Assembly (NCBI GenBank): GCA_963742105.1
Contig: CAVUKN010000005.1
Location: forward strand, 930,001-994,000
Reading direction: 5' to 3'
DNA: 64,000 nucleotides
DNA from: Gp6-AA40 sp963742105
GTDB taxonomy: Bacteria; Acidobacteriota; Vicinamibacteria; Vicinamibacterales; UBA2999
Every line of letters starts with the position of its first letter. Position 1 is the first letter of the stretch. A model generated the notes under the pieces. That model was given only the letters and a program-made list of their open reading frames with translations, ran no database searches and was not told where the DNA came from. Of this stretch, positions 17,543 to 27,569 are shown one piece after another. The translations under genes and the position numbers were made by a program.

Positions 17543-18699
17543 AGTATCAGTATCGTCTGGTCGTCGTCCGGTTCCTGACCGCCGGCAAACGACTCGAGAT
17601 CGGCGACGACGCCGTCGACGGCTGCCCGCGCACTGAACCCACGCGTGGTGTCGAGGGCCGCCGCGAGCCGCTCCACGTCGTACGGAGCGCCATCGGCGTT
17701 TTCGCGGTCGGTGATGCCGTCGGTGAAGAAGAGGATCCGGTCACCTGGCCGCAGCCGGTGCTCCGATGTCGGGAAATGACCGATGTCGGTCAGCAGGAGC
17801 GGGATGGTCGCATCCACCGCCAACGGTGCCGTCCGTTCGCCGTCGCGGAGGAGCAGCGGACGCGGATGTCCCGCGCAGGTGACCCTCAGCGTGAGGGCCC
17901 GCACGTCGATGACCGCGTAAACCGCCGTGGCGAAGATCGGATCGTCCCATAAGTAGCGGAAGTGCGTATTCAGTTCGTGAAGCACTGCGGCCGGTTCGGC
18001 CCCGGCTGCGGCCGGCGTATGCATGAACGTCCGGATCATCGCCATCACGATGGCGGCCGAGGCACCGTGACCGGAGACGTCAGCGACGATCACCGCGAAG
18101 CGATCGTCGCCAAGCTCCAGGACGTCGTAGTAGTCGCCGCCGGCGTGACGACTGGTCCGATAGAACTGGGCGAACGTCAGTGCCGGATGCGCCGGGAGCG
18201 AACGCGGCAGCAGTTGCTGCTGCAGGCGGGCGGCCTTGGCCAGCTCGCGGTCGAGCCGGTCGCGGCTGCGTCGCAGTTCACGTTCGAGGTAGAGCCGCGT
18301 CAGGTGGTTCGAGACGCGAACCTGCACTTCCTCGGGTTGAATCGGCTTGGTGATGTAGTCGACTGCTCCGAGCGTCAGGCCGGACACCTTGTCTTCGACG
18401 TCGCCGAGGGCTGACAGGAAGATGATCGTCGTGTCCTGGGTCGTCGGGTCCGACTTCAACGCCCTGCAGACTTCGAAGCCGCCCATGTCCGGCATCATCA
18501 CGTCCAGCAGCACGAGATCCGGACGGATCCGGCGGGCGATTTCGAGCGCGGACCGTCCGTTCTTCGCCGCCAGGATGCGATGGCCGAAGCCGTCGAGCGT
18601 CCGCACGAGCACCTGCAGGTTCACCGGGTTGTCGTCGACCACCAGGATGGTGGCCGGGGGAACGGCGTGCACCGGCGAGGCCTGCTTCAGTTCCAGCAT
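17527..18699 (-). CDS. Response regulator with RsbU/SpoIIE-type PP2C phosphatase
   Basis: 390-residue cytoplasmic protein. Residues ~15-130 form a receiver with the phospho-acceptor Asp in LVLLDVMMPD and the conserved Lys in DYITKPI. A coiled linker (ERELRRSRDRLDRELAKAAR) leads to a PP2C-type domain (~190-385) with GGDYYDVLELGDD, VIVADVSGHGASAA and ILFFTDGITDREN, where the Asp residues bind metal. Such proteins dephosphorylate an anti-anti-sigma factor in partner-switching pathways. Start 18699 is supported by AAGGAAG; the open frame upstream adds only MERKT. The last residues (LQLTN) and the stop come from the adjacent AATTGACG array. Probably in one operon with the hybrid kinase upstream. 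Confidence 0.9.
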   Translation of the reverse strand: MLELKQASPVHAVPPATILVVDDNPVNLQVLVRTLDGFGHRILAAKNGRSALEIARRIRPDLVLLDVMMPDMGGFEVCRALKSDPTTQDTTIIFLSALGDVEDKVSGLTLGAVDYITKPIQPEEVQVRVSNHLTRLYLERELRRSRDRLDRELAKAARLQQQLLPRSLPAHPALTFAQFYRTSRHAGGDYYDVLELGDDRFAVIVADVSGHGASAAIVMAMIRTFMHTPAAAGAEPAAVLHELNTHFRYLWDDPIFATAVYAVIDVRALTLRVTCAGHPRPLLLRDGERTAPLAVDATIPLLLTDIGHFPTSEHRLRPGDRILFFTDGITDRENADGAPYDVERLAAALDTTRGFSARAAVDGVVADLESFAGGQEPDDDQTILILQLTN

Positions 18700-18794
18700 G
18701 GTCTTCCTTTCCACTCACGATCCATCCAGCGCCGACCCAGAGCCGAGCCACGATCAGTTCGACGGACCGCTCGACACATCTCTGCTCGCACGGC

Positions 18795-21508
18795 TTACGT
18801 TTCGGTCGGCGCCGGGCCGCTCAGCGTCTCCGCCAGCGCCAGCAGTTCGTCGAAGTCGAACGAAGTGGCGAGGTGACCGATTCGACGACTGAGTGGTGCC
18901 TCGTCGTCGCGTAACGCCAGTTCCGTCACGAGCGTCTCCATGGCAGTGACGTCACCGAGTGCCGCCGCGCTCCGGATCCGATTCGCGATTGCCTGCCGGC
19001 GCGGCAGAGGCAGATCCGGTTCGGGATGGGTCGGGCCCTCCGGGCGCGCCACGAACTGGAGGCCGAGATGCGTTTGCAGCGCCGCGAAGAGCGCCTGTGC
19101 GCGGATCGGCTTCGTCAGGTAGTCGACGCATCCTGCGTCGCGCGCCGCGCGCGGCGCATCGCCGAGAGCGCTGGCGGTGACCGCGATCACCGGAATCCCC
19201 TGTGTCACCGGGCTTGACTTCAGACGCCGCGTGGCCTCGAGTCCGTCGAGATCGGGCATCCGCAGATCCATGAAAATCACGTCGGGGTGGTGCTCGAGTG
19301 CGAAGCGCGATCGCCTCTTCGCCGCCGGTCGCCTGGATGACCCGTGCGCCTGCACTCTCGAGCAGATCGCCGATGATGCGCCGGTTCAGCGTGCTGTCGT
19401 CGGCGACGAGCGCGGTAAGCGTCTGGCCCGGCGCCAGCACCGCATCGAGCGGCGGCTCGGACGATGTCTCCGACTCCGCGCACGCCGAACATGTCCTATC
19501 GCCGTTCACCAGCGGCAGCGAGAAGAAGAAGCGGCTGCCGCTGCCGGGCACGCTCTCGACCTGCAGGTCGCCGTCCATCATCGCGACGAGATGACGGCTG
19601 ATCGTCAGGCCCAGGCCGCTGCCTCCGGCCATCGCGCCGGTCTCCGTCTGCGTGAACGCATCGAAGATCGTGGCGAGCCCTTCCGGCTCGATCCCGATGC
19701 CCGTGTCGACCACCTCGAAGAGCAGGCGATCATCGCCGCTGCGCGTGATGCCGAGACGGACTTCGCCCTCGTTGGTGAACTTGATCGCGTTGCCGAGCAG
19801 GTTCAGGAGCACCTGGCGTACATGGCGGCCATCCAGGCAGACTGCACGCGGCACGTCCGGCCCGATCACGGTGCGCAGCCGCAGCTGTTTGCGCTGTGCC
19901 GATTCGGCCACGAGCTGCCGCAGGTCGGCTCCCAGCTGCAACAGGTCCGTCGTCGTCGCCGCCGTGTCGATGTGGCCCGCTTCGATCTTCGAGAGGTCGA
20001 GGATTTCGTTGATCACGTCGAGCAGGTGCGAACCCGACTTGGTGATCGCATCGAGGGCCTCGCGCTGCCGCGCGGTGAGTCCGGCCTCGCGCTGCAGGAG
20101 CTGGGCGTAGCCGAGCACGCCGTTCAACGGCGTCCGCAGCTCGTGGCTCATGTTGGCGAGGAACTCGCTTTTGGCGCGCGTCGCCGCCTCGGCCGACTCC
20201 TTGGCAGTGCGCAACTGCAGGTCGCGCTCGCGGCGCTCGGAGATATCCCGCAGGAAGGCGCCGAAGAAATAGCCGTCGCCGAAGCGAGTCGGCGACGTCA
20301 CCGTCAGCTCAATCGGGAACTCGCGTCCGGAGCGGTGAAGCGCGCTCAGCTCGAGCCGCTTGTTCACGACGGGAGCCGCCCCGGTATCGAGAAAGCGCTG
20401 GATGCCGCGCACGTGCGCTTCGCGGTATTCGGTCGGGATGATCACATCGGACAACGTGCGGCCGAGCACTTCCGCAGGCGACCAGCCGAACGTGGCCTCT
20501 GCGGCGGCGTTCCAGTCAACGATCCGTCCCATGGAGTCGATGCCGACGAACGCGTCATGTGCGGTGTCGACGATCATCCGCGCCCGCGCCTCGCTGTCCG
20601 CCAGCTTCGCGATCGCCTCCCGTCGATCGTCGTCAACGAGAGCGACGACGATCAGATTGGCGACGGAGATGGCGAAGTTCTGTTCGTCGACCGTCCAGGT
20701 GCGGCCGTCACCGACGTGTTCCGCGCATAGGACGCCAACCGTGGTCGCCGTCCTTGCGGAGGGGGACGTCGAGCATGGCACCGATTCCGAGCGGCTTCAG
20801 GTAACTGTCGCGCAGCTCGCAGGTGCGTGGATCCGTCGCCGCGTCGTGCGCAGCGATCACCCGCTCGGTGCCGAGAGCGTCGAAGTACGCCGGCGCGTCG
20901 AAGTAGCCGAGCGCGCCCCGGTCGTCGTGGCGGTCCGAGCTCAGGGTATAGAGATCGAGGCACCTGATTGACTGCTGGTCGTAGGCAAGGCGCCACACGC
21001 TCAGTCGTCCGACCACGAGTGTGCGCGCGGCCGTCGCGAGGATTTCCTGCAAGCGCTCCTCGAAACGTGCGGCTGAGTCTGCCTGCCGCTCGGTGAGTTC
21101 CTTGAGCGCGTTGCTCTGAGCGGTCAGGCGGCGGTCGTTGGCCGCGAGCTGCTCTTCCACCTCGTTGAACGCGGTGAGGACCGCCGCTTCGCCCTCGTAG
21201 GTCACCAGCCGTGCGGATGAGAACGTCCAGAACGTGGTGCCATCGTCCCGGCGAAGATGGGTGCGGAAGCGGTCGACGCGGCCGTCGCGACGGATGAGAT
21301 CGGCTAATTGCTCCCGCTGCTCGGGGTTGACGTAGTAATCCGGCACGTGACGACCAACCGCAGCCTCTTTCGGACCCCGAAACAGGGCGGCCGTGGCGTC
21401 GTTGATCGCCAGGACCGAATGGTCCCGTAGCCGGCTGACCACAATCGGGAAGGGACTGAGGTCGAGCAGGCGCGCAATCAGGGCGTCGTCTGTCTGTGTT
21501 GAATGCAT
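18795..21508 (-). CDS. Multi-sensor hybrid histidine kinase (two frame breaks)
   Basis: About 903 residues after joining three frames (breaks near 20740 and 19305). Order: PAS (~20-120), a GAF-type domain (~150-300), a second PAS (IVDWNAAAEATFGWSPAEVL, with PAC FGAFLRDISERRE), a HisKA helix (FLANMSHELRTPLNGVLGY), a HATPase domain (NLLGNAIKFTNEGEV, DTGIGI, GSGLGLTISRHL), a receiver (FMDLRMPDLDGLEATRRL), and a C-terminal helical tail that may be an HPt-like module. No membrane segments, so it senses internal signals. Start taken at MHSTQTDDAL; no good ribosome site is visible for it or for the upstream ATG at 21610. The RsbU-type receiver just downstream is its most likely partner. Confidence 0.85.
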
Positions 21509-21713
21509 GATGGCCGGGGCTGCGGGAGGCGGCGCTGGCCCAGTTGCCCGTAAACGCGACATCGGCGTGCAAACCCCGCAATGCCGCCGGCGGCACAACT
21601 GTAACTCCATTCATATCGGCAACTTAGAACCGGCAGGAATAAGCTGGGCCCGGCGACCAAATCCCTGCCCGGGGACCAGCCAATCGCGTATCATCCGCTG
21701 TCGGAGAGATCCA

Positions 21714-24299
21714 TTGCGCACCGTCCTGTCATCGGCAGCTCTCGTATTCGTTCTTGCTCTCGGGCTTGCCGGGGCGCGCGGGTCGGCCCAGGCGCCCGTC
21801 CCGGCATCGACGGCCGCGTCAGCGTCCCCTCAGGCCGCGCTTGTGACCACGTACTGCGTGACGTGCCATAACGATCGCGCCCGCACCGGGGATCTATCGC
21901 TCGAGCACGTTGATCTGGCGAACGTGCCGGGATCGGCGGCGCTGTGGGAGAAGGTGATTCGGAAGGTTCGCGCCGGCATGATGCCGCCCTCCGGCATGCC
22001 CCGTCCGGATGCGGCGGCGCTGGACGGCTTCGTCGGTTACGTCGAAACCTCGATCGACCGCGCGGCCATTGCCAGCCCACGCCCCGGTCGCACGGCTCTC
22101 CACCGGCTGAATCGCGCCGAGTACGCGAACGCTATCCGCGATCTGCTCGCGCTGGACATCGACACGGCGGCGCTGCTGCCACCGGACGACGAGAGCAGCG
22201 GGTTCGACAACATCGCTGACGTGCTCACGGTGTCGCCGTCGCTGATGGAACGGTACCTGTCCGCCTCCTGGAACATCAGCCGGATGGCGATGGGCAATGT
22301 CGCGCTGACGCCGAGCACCGCCACGTATCGCGTCAGGCCCGACCTTTCGCAGGATCAGCACATCGACGGCATGCCGCCAGGAACGCGGGGCGGATTGCTG
22401 ATCGAGCACGCGTTTCCGGTGGACGCCGAGTACGTCATCAAGCTTCGCCTGTGGCGCAACACGTTCGACCTGATGCGCGGCATGGAAGATCCGCACGAAA
22501 TCGAGATTGCCATGGACGGTGTCCGCTTGCAGGCGGTCACCGTCGGCGGACGTGACGACTTCAACAAGATGGCGGAGAACCCGGGCACCTTCGGCGCGGA
22601 TCTCGATCGCCGCCTGACCGTGCGGCTGCCCGTCAAGGCAGGGACGCACAAGATCTGGGCGACGACGGTGCTCAAGAGCCAGGCGCCGCGCGACGACTTG
22701 ATCAAGCCGTTCCTGCGCACGACGGTCGACGGGCTCGACATCATGGGTGATCCGTCGGTCGATCGCCTCACGGTCGAGGGACCGTTCAAGCCGTCCGGAC
22801 CCGGCGACACGCCGTCGCGCCGCAAGATCCTGGTGTGCCAGCCTGATTCCCCGAATGCTCGCTCCACGAGTACGAGCGATTCCGCTGAAGTCGCGTGCGC
22901 GCGGCGCATTCTCACGACGCTGACCCGGCAGGCGTACCGGAAGCCGGTGGACGCCACCACGCTCGGCGTGCTGATGGACTTCTACAAGCGCGGACGTGAG
23001 AGTGGCGGCAGCTTCGACCGCGGCATCGAGTCGGCGCTTCAGTTCGTTCTGGCCAGCCCCGAGTTCCTGTTCCGCGTCGAGCCGGATCCCAGTCAGGCCG
23101 TGGCGAGCGTTGCTGCCGACGGGATCCAGTGTTGCCGGTGGCTCGGTGTACCGGCTTGGCGATCTGGCGCTCGCGTCCCGACTGTCGTTCTTCCTCTGGA
23201 GCAGCCTGCCTGACGAGCCGCTGCTGCAGGCGGCGGAGCAGGGCAAGCTGAAGCAGCCGGCCGTCCTGGAACAGCAGGTTCGCCGGATGCTGGCCGATCC
23301 GAAGTCGAAGACGCTCATCGACAACTTCGCGGAGCAGTGGCTGCACCTGCGCAACCTGAAGAACTCGAATCCCGACCTGGTCGCGTTCCCGGACTTCGAC
23401 GACAACCTCCGGCAGGCGATGAAGGAGGAGACCGAGCTGTTCTTCGACAGCATCATGCGCGAGGACCGCAGCCTGATGGATCTGCTCAACGCGGACTACA
23501 CGTTCGTGAACGAGCGGCTGGCGCGGCACTACGGGATTCCAGACGTGTATGGCAGCCGCTTCCGCCGCGTGCCGGTGACGCAACGAGGCGCGTCGCGGAC
23601 TGCTCGGACAGGCCAGCATCCTCACGGTGACGTCGTATCCGAACCGTACGTCGCCGGTCGAACGCGGGAAGTGGATCCTGACCAACCTGCTCGGCGTGCC
23701 GCCGCAGCCGCCGCCGCCGAACGTTCCGCCGCTGCAGGACACGACTGCCGATGGCCGGGTGTTGCCGCTGCGTGAGCGGATGGAGCGTCATCGCGCGTCG
23801 CCGACGTGCGCGGGCTGTCACCGGCTGATGGATCCGATCGGATTCTCGCTCGAGAACTTCGACGGCATCGGCCGCTGGCGCGACAAGGAAGAGGGCCTGA
23901 CGATCGACGCGTCCGGAACGCTCTTCACCGGCGCCAGCAGTCGACGGCGTGGTCGCGCTCCGCCGCGAGATCGCGAAGCGTCCGGACGTCTTCGTTGGCG
24001 TGATCACGGAAAAGATGCTGACCTACGCGCTCGGCCGCGGCCTCGAGTATTACGACATGCCGGCGGTCCGGAAGATCGTCAGCGACGCACGAGCGAGCAA
24101 CTACAAGTTTTCCTCGATCGTCCTCGGCGTGGCGCGAAGCGTTCCCTTCCAGATGAAGGAGCTCACGTCGACGGCGGGGACGAAGAACACGGCTTCGAAC
24201 ACTGAAGTGGGGGGGAGGCCTGTCAGCCTCGCCTCCGGACCTGACAAGGTCCGCGCCACGAGCGAGTTTCGAGCTCCGGGAGGGATGGAACGTCGATGA
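21714..24299 (+). CDS. DUF1587/DUF1592/DUF1588/DUF1585 multi-domain cytochrome, copy 2 (three frame breaks)
   Basis: About 860 residues, paralogue of the gene at 8478. Start is TTG at 21714 with GGAGAG five bases before it, giving the signal peptide LRTVLSSAALVFVLALGLA. Then haem site CVTCHNDRARTG; DUF1587 (LHRLNRAEYANAIRDLLALD); DUF1595 (LTRQAYRKPVD); DUF1592 (ASRLSFFLWSSLPDEPL); DUF1588 with CAGCHRLMDPIGFSLENFD; DUF1585 (YALGRGLEYYDMPAVRKIV). Frames change near 23125, 23590 and 23940. The C-terminal ~20 residues (GRPVSLASGPDKVRATSEF) are read from a REP-like palindrome. The stop overlaps the DUF1552 start (ATGA). Confidence 0.82.
24213..24260. repeat. REP-like palindrome pair inside the 3' end of a DUF1592 gene
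   Basis: A GGCCTGTCAGCC-type hairpin is joined to GGACCTGACAAGGTCC. Same two-hairpin family as at 31304 and 32764, in the opposite orientation. It is translated as the tail of the upstream protein. Confidence 0.75.
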
Positions 24300-25650
24300 G
24301 CATGATCTTCAAGAACCATCTGTCGCGTCGCACCTTCCTTCGCGGGATGGGCGTGACGATGTCGCTGCCGCTGCTGGATGCGATGGTCCCGGCGAGCACG
24401 GCGCTGGCGCAGACGGCGGCCAAGCCGCGCGTCCGGCTCGGGCTGTGTTTCATCCCGCACGGCGCGGTGATGAACCAGTGGACGCCGGCCAGTGTCGGGC
24501 CGCTCGAACTGTCACCGACGCTCTCGCCCCTCGCGGCTCATCGCGAACAGGTGGTCGTGCTCAGCAATCTCGGCGCACGCGATGGCCGGACCGCAGGGAC
24601 CGGGAGACAACGGCGGCGATCACACGCGTTGTCCGGCGGTGTTCCTCAACGGCGTGCACCCGAAGCGTACGGACGGCGCCGACATCCAGGCCGGAATCAC
24701 CATCGATCAGATGGCGGCGCAGAAGGTCGGTCAGGACACGCTGCTGCCCTCGCTGGAACTGGCGATCGAGGACTACAGCGGCCTCGTCGGCTCGTGCGAC
24801 GTCGGGTTCAGCTGCACCTACATGAACACCATCTCGTGGCGGACGCCGACTTCGCCGTTGCCGATGGAAATCAATCCGCGCGTCGTGTTCGACCGCATGT
24901 TCGGCGACGGCGCCAGCACGCAGGAGCGGCTGCAGCGCATCGAGACGCAGCGCAGCATCCTCGACGCGATCACCGGGCAGGTGCGTCGTCTCCAGGGCGA
25001 CCTCGGCGCGCGCGATCGCAATCGCGTGGCCGAGTACCTCGACTCGGTCCGCGAGATCGAACGGCGCATCCAGCTGGCGGAACGGCAGGCGTCGAACCCG
25101 AACATCGACGTTCCGACGACGCCGGCCGGCATTCCCGAGGACTACGAGGAACACACCAGGCTGATGTTCGACCTGATGGCGATTGCATTCCAGGCGGACA
25201 TCACGCGCGTCTCCACGTTCATGATGGCGCGCGAGGTCAGCTACCGGACGTTCCCGACGCTCGGGATCGCCGAGGCCTTCCACCCCGCGTCGCATCACCA
25301 GAACAACGCGACGCGGCTCGAGACGCTGCAGAAGATCAACCAGCACCACGTCGTCGCTGGTGACGCATCTTCCTCGATCGGCTGAAGGCAACGCCCGATG
25401 GCGACGGCACGCTGCTCGATCATTCGCTGATCCTCTACGGCAGCGCGATGAGCAACAGCAACGTCCACAATCACGCGCCGCTGCCGGTGCTCGTCGCCGG
25501 CGGCGCCGGCTGGCCGGATGAAGGGTGGGCGGCACCTGTCGTATCCCGAGGGGACGCCGATGTCGAACCTGCTGCTGACGATTCTCGACAAGGCGGGCGT
25601 GCACGCAGGAGCAGGTCGGCGACTCGACCGGGGTGTTGTCGGAACTGTAG
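24296..25650 (+). CDS. DUF1552 exported protein, copy 2 (about four frame breaks)
   Basis: About 450 residues when frames are joined; paralogue of 11082-12368. Tat-type N-terminus KNHLSRRTFLRGMGVTMSL with LPLLDAM, then CFIPHGAVMNQWTP, GGDHTRCPAVFLNGVHPKR, TIDQMAAQKVGQDTLLPSLE, YLDSVREIERRIQL, FDLMAIAFQADITRVST and FHPASHHQNN. It ends STGVLSEL at a TAG that is also the first part of a REP-like GTAGGGCGGG sequence. Breaks fall near 24580, 25365, 25520 and 25608; conserved family sequence continues across each. ATG at 24296 overlaps the DUF1592 stop and is preceded by GGGAGGG. Confidence 0.8.
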
Positions 25651-25677
25651 GGCGGGCTCCGCATGGCGGACCCGCCA
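25647..25677. repeat. REP-like palindrome at a stop codon
   Basis: GTAGGGCGGG opens a hairpin (GGCGGGCTCCGC, loop ATG, GCGGACCCGCC). The TAG of its first bases ends the DUF1552 copy 2 reading frame. Confidence 0.65.
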
Positions 25678-25683
25678 CACGAC

Positions 25684-25786
25684 AACTCCCAACTCCCAAC
25701 GGCTGTCGCATCCCCAACTCCCAACGGCGCCCGCGTGCGAACGTTTGGAAGTTGGTCGAGCGTCAGACGTTGGGAGTTGGGCGTTA
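25684..25786. repeat. Dispersed inverted element with AACTCCCAACG ends, copy A
   Basis: Two ~43-base arms in inverted orientation, about 80% complementary. The left arm reads AACTCCCAACG, CTGTCGC, then CCCCAACTCCCAACG; the right arm is CGTTTGGAAGTTGG, GCGTCAGA, CGTTGGGAGTTGGG. It ends 14 bp before the ankyrin gene start, next to that gene's CAGGAG ribosome site. Related copies lie at 27344, 31249, 52862 and 60742. Confidence 0.82.
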
Positions 25787-25800
25787 TCGCAGGAGTGACG

Positions 25801-27307
25801 ATGCGTAGAAGCATTCGCGCTTGTATATGGTTTGTTCTGGCGTTGCTGGCACTGCCCTCCCTCGCCATCGCCGCAGGCCCGGATGCGGCTGACGCCGCCG
25901 AGCGCCGTGACGCCGCGAGCCTGCGAGCCTTGCTGGGCAGGAAGGTCGACGTCAACACGCCGCAGCCGGACGGCACCACCGCGCTGCATTGGGCGGTGCA
26001 CTGGAACGACGTCGAATCGACCACGCCTGCTTCTGCGCGCCGGCGCGGACCCGATGGCGCGCAACCGGTTCGGCGCCTCGCCGCTGTCCGAAGCCGCCGC
26101 ATCCGGCAACGCGGCTCTGGTCGCGGCACTGCTCGAGGCGGGCGCCGACGCGAAGGCCCTGACGACGGCCGACGGCGAGACGGTGCTGATGACCTCGGCC
26201 CGCGCCGGCAACGCGGATGCGGTGCGGATGCTGCTCGACCGCGGCGCCGACGTGAACGCGCGGAGCGCTACAAGGGACAGACGGCGCTGATGTGGGCGGC
26301 GGCCGAACGGCATACCGGCGGTCGTCAAGCTGCTGCTCGAACGTGGTGCCGATTGGAAGATCCGCTCGCACGACCGCGAAACCAAGCCGCCGAAGCTGAG
26401 CGCCGCCTCGTCCATTTCGCCGATTGCGCGCGGCGGCTTCACCGCGCTGCTGTTCTCGGCGCGTGAGGGTGACGTCGACACCGCTCGCGTGATGCTGGAC
26501 GCAGGGGTCGACGTCAACTATGGCGACGTGGACAACGCCACCGCGTTGATCGTGTCGATCATGAACAAGCAGTTCACGTTCGCGAAGTTCCTCATCGATC
26601 GTGGCGCCGACGTGAACGTGGTCGATGCCGCCGGCCGGACCGCGCTCTACGCTGTCACCGACATCCGCAACGAGGACTATTCCGCGCTGCCGAACCGCCC
26701 GCTCGAAGATCCGCTGCCCTCGCTCGACGTGGTCAAGGCGCTGCTCGACCATGGCGCCAACGTCAACGTGCCGCTCAAGCGCAATCTAGCCGGCCGGAGC
26801 GGCATGGACGGCGGTGACACTACGCTCAACGAGGGGACGACGGCGCTGATGCGCGCGGCCCGCGCCGGCGACCATACGGTCATGCGGCTGCTGCTGGACA
26901 AGGGCGCGGATCCGAAGCTGACCACGAAGGACGGAAACACCGCCCTGATGCTGGCCTCCGGCATCGGCTACCGCGACAAGAACACCAAGGGCAGCGAGAG
27001 CGACGCGCTCGAGGCGATCAAGGTTGCGCTTGCTGCCGGCCTCGACCTGCAGCAGAAGAACGGCCGCGACGAGACGCCGCTGCACGGCGCGGCATTTCGG
27101 GGTGCCGACACGATCGTCCAGTTCCTGATCGACAAGGGCGCCGACCTGAATGCGGTGAGCCGCCAGGGCTTCACTCCGCTCGACATGGCCATGGGCAAGT
27201 CAGTCACCTCGCAGCTGCCGGTGCCGCACGACACCACGGTCGCACTACTCAAGAAGCTCGGCGCGAAGGAAGGGCCTGGCCGGACGGCTCTGCCGGCGGC
27301 GCCGTAG
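25801..27307 (+). CDS. Secreted ankyrin-repeat protein, copy 2 (three frame breaks)
   Basis: About 500 residues, counterpart of the ankyrin gene at 12370. Signal peptide RRSIRACIWFVLALLALPSLA, then about nine ankyrin repeats, for example GTTALHWAVHWNDVES, FGASPLSEAAASGNAALV, NEGTTALMRAARAGDHTV and DETPLHGAAFRGADTIV. Frames change near 26027, 26263 and 26312, each in the middle of a repeat and with normal repeat sequence resuming. CAGGAG precedes the ATG. The stop TAG belongs to a REP-like GTAGGGCGGG. Third gene of the second DUF1592-DUF1552-ankyrin cassette. Confidence 0.82.
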
Positions 27308-27330
27308 GGCGGGCCTTCAGGCCCGCCGTG
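27303..27330. repeat. REP-like palindrome at the ankyrin stop codon
   Basis: GGCGGGCC, loop TTCA, GGCCCGCC: a perfect 8 bp hairpin preceded by GTA. The TAG of GTAGGGCGGG is the stop codon of the ankyrin gene. Confidence 0.7.
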
Positions 27331-27343
27331 GCCGGCAACGCAT

Positions 27344-27540
27344 AACTCCCAACGCCCAACGACTGACGCTTCCCCAACTCCCAAAGCTGACCGCGAGCGA
27401 GCCTTTGGGAGTGGGGCAAACGAAAGACGTTGGGTTGGGAGTTGATCGCCATTGGCAGTGTGGGGAAGCGACAGCCGTTGGGAATTGCGAGTCGATATCT
27501 GGGAGTTGGGCGGGCGATAGACGTTGGAAGTTGGGAGTTG
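27344..27540. repeat. Dispersed AACTCCCAACG element, copy B (compound)
   Basis: Left arm AACTCCCAACGCCCAACG, GACGCTTCCCCAACTCCC; matching right arm CTTTGGGAGTGGGG ... ACGTTGGGTTGGGAGTT. Two further right-type arms follow (TGGGGAAGCGACAGCCGTTG and ACGTTGGAAGTTGGGAGTT), so it looks like one element with extra partial copies. It ends 30 bp before the next gene's start. Confidence 0.8.
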
Positions 27541-27569
27541 TCTGAGCCGCTGCCTGGTTGCGAGGACGT

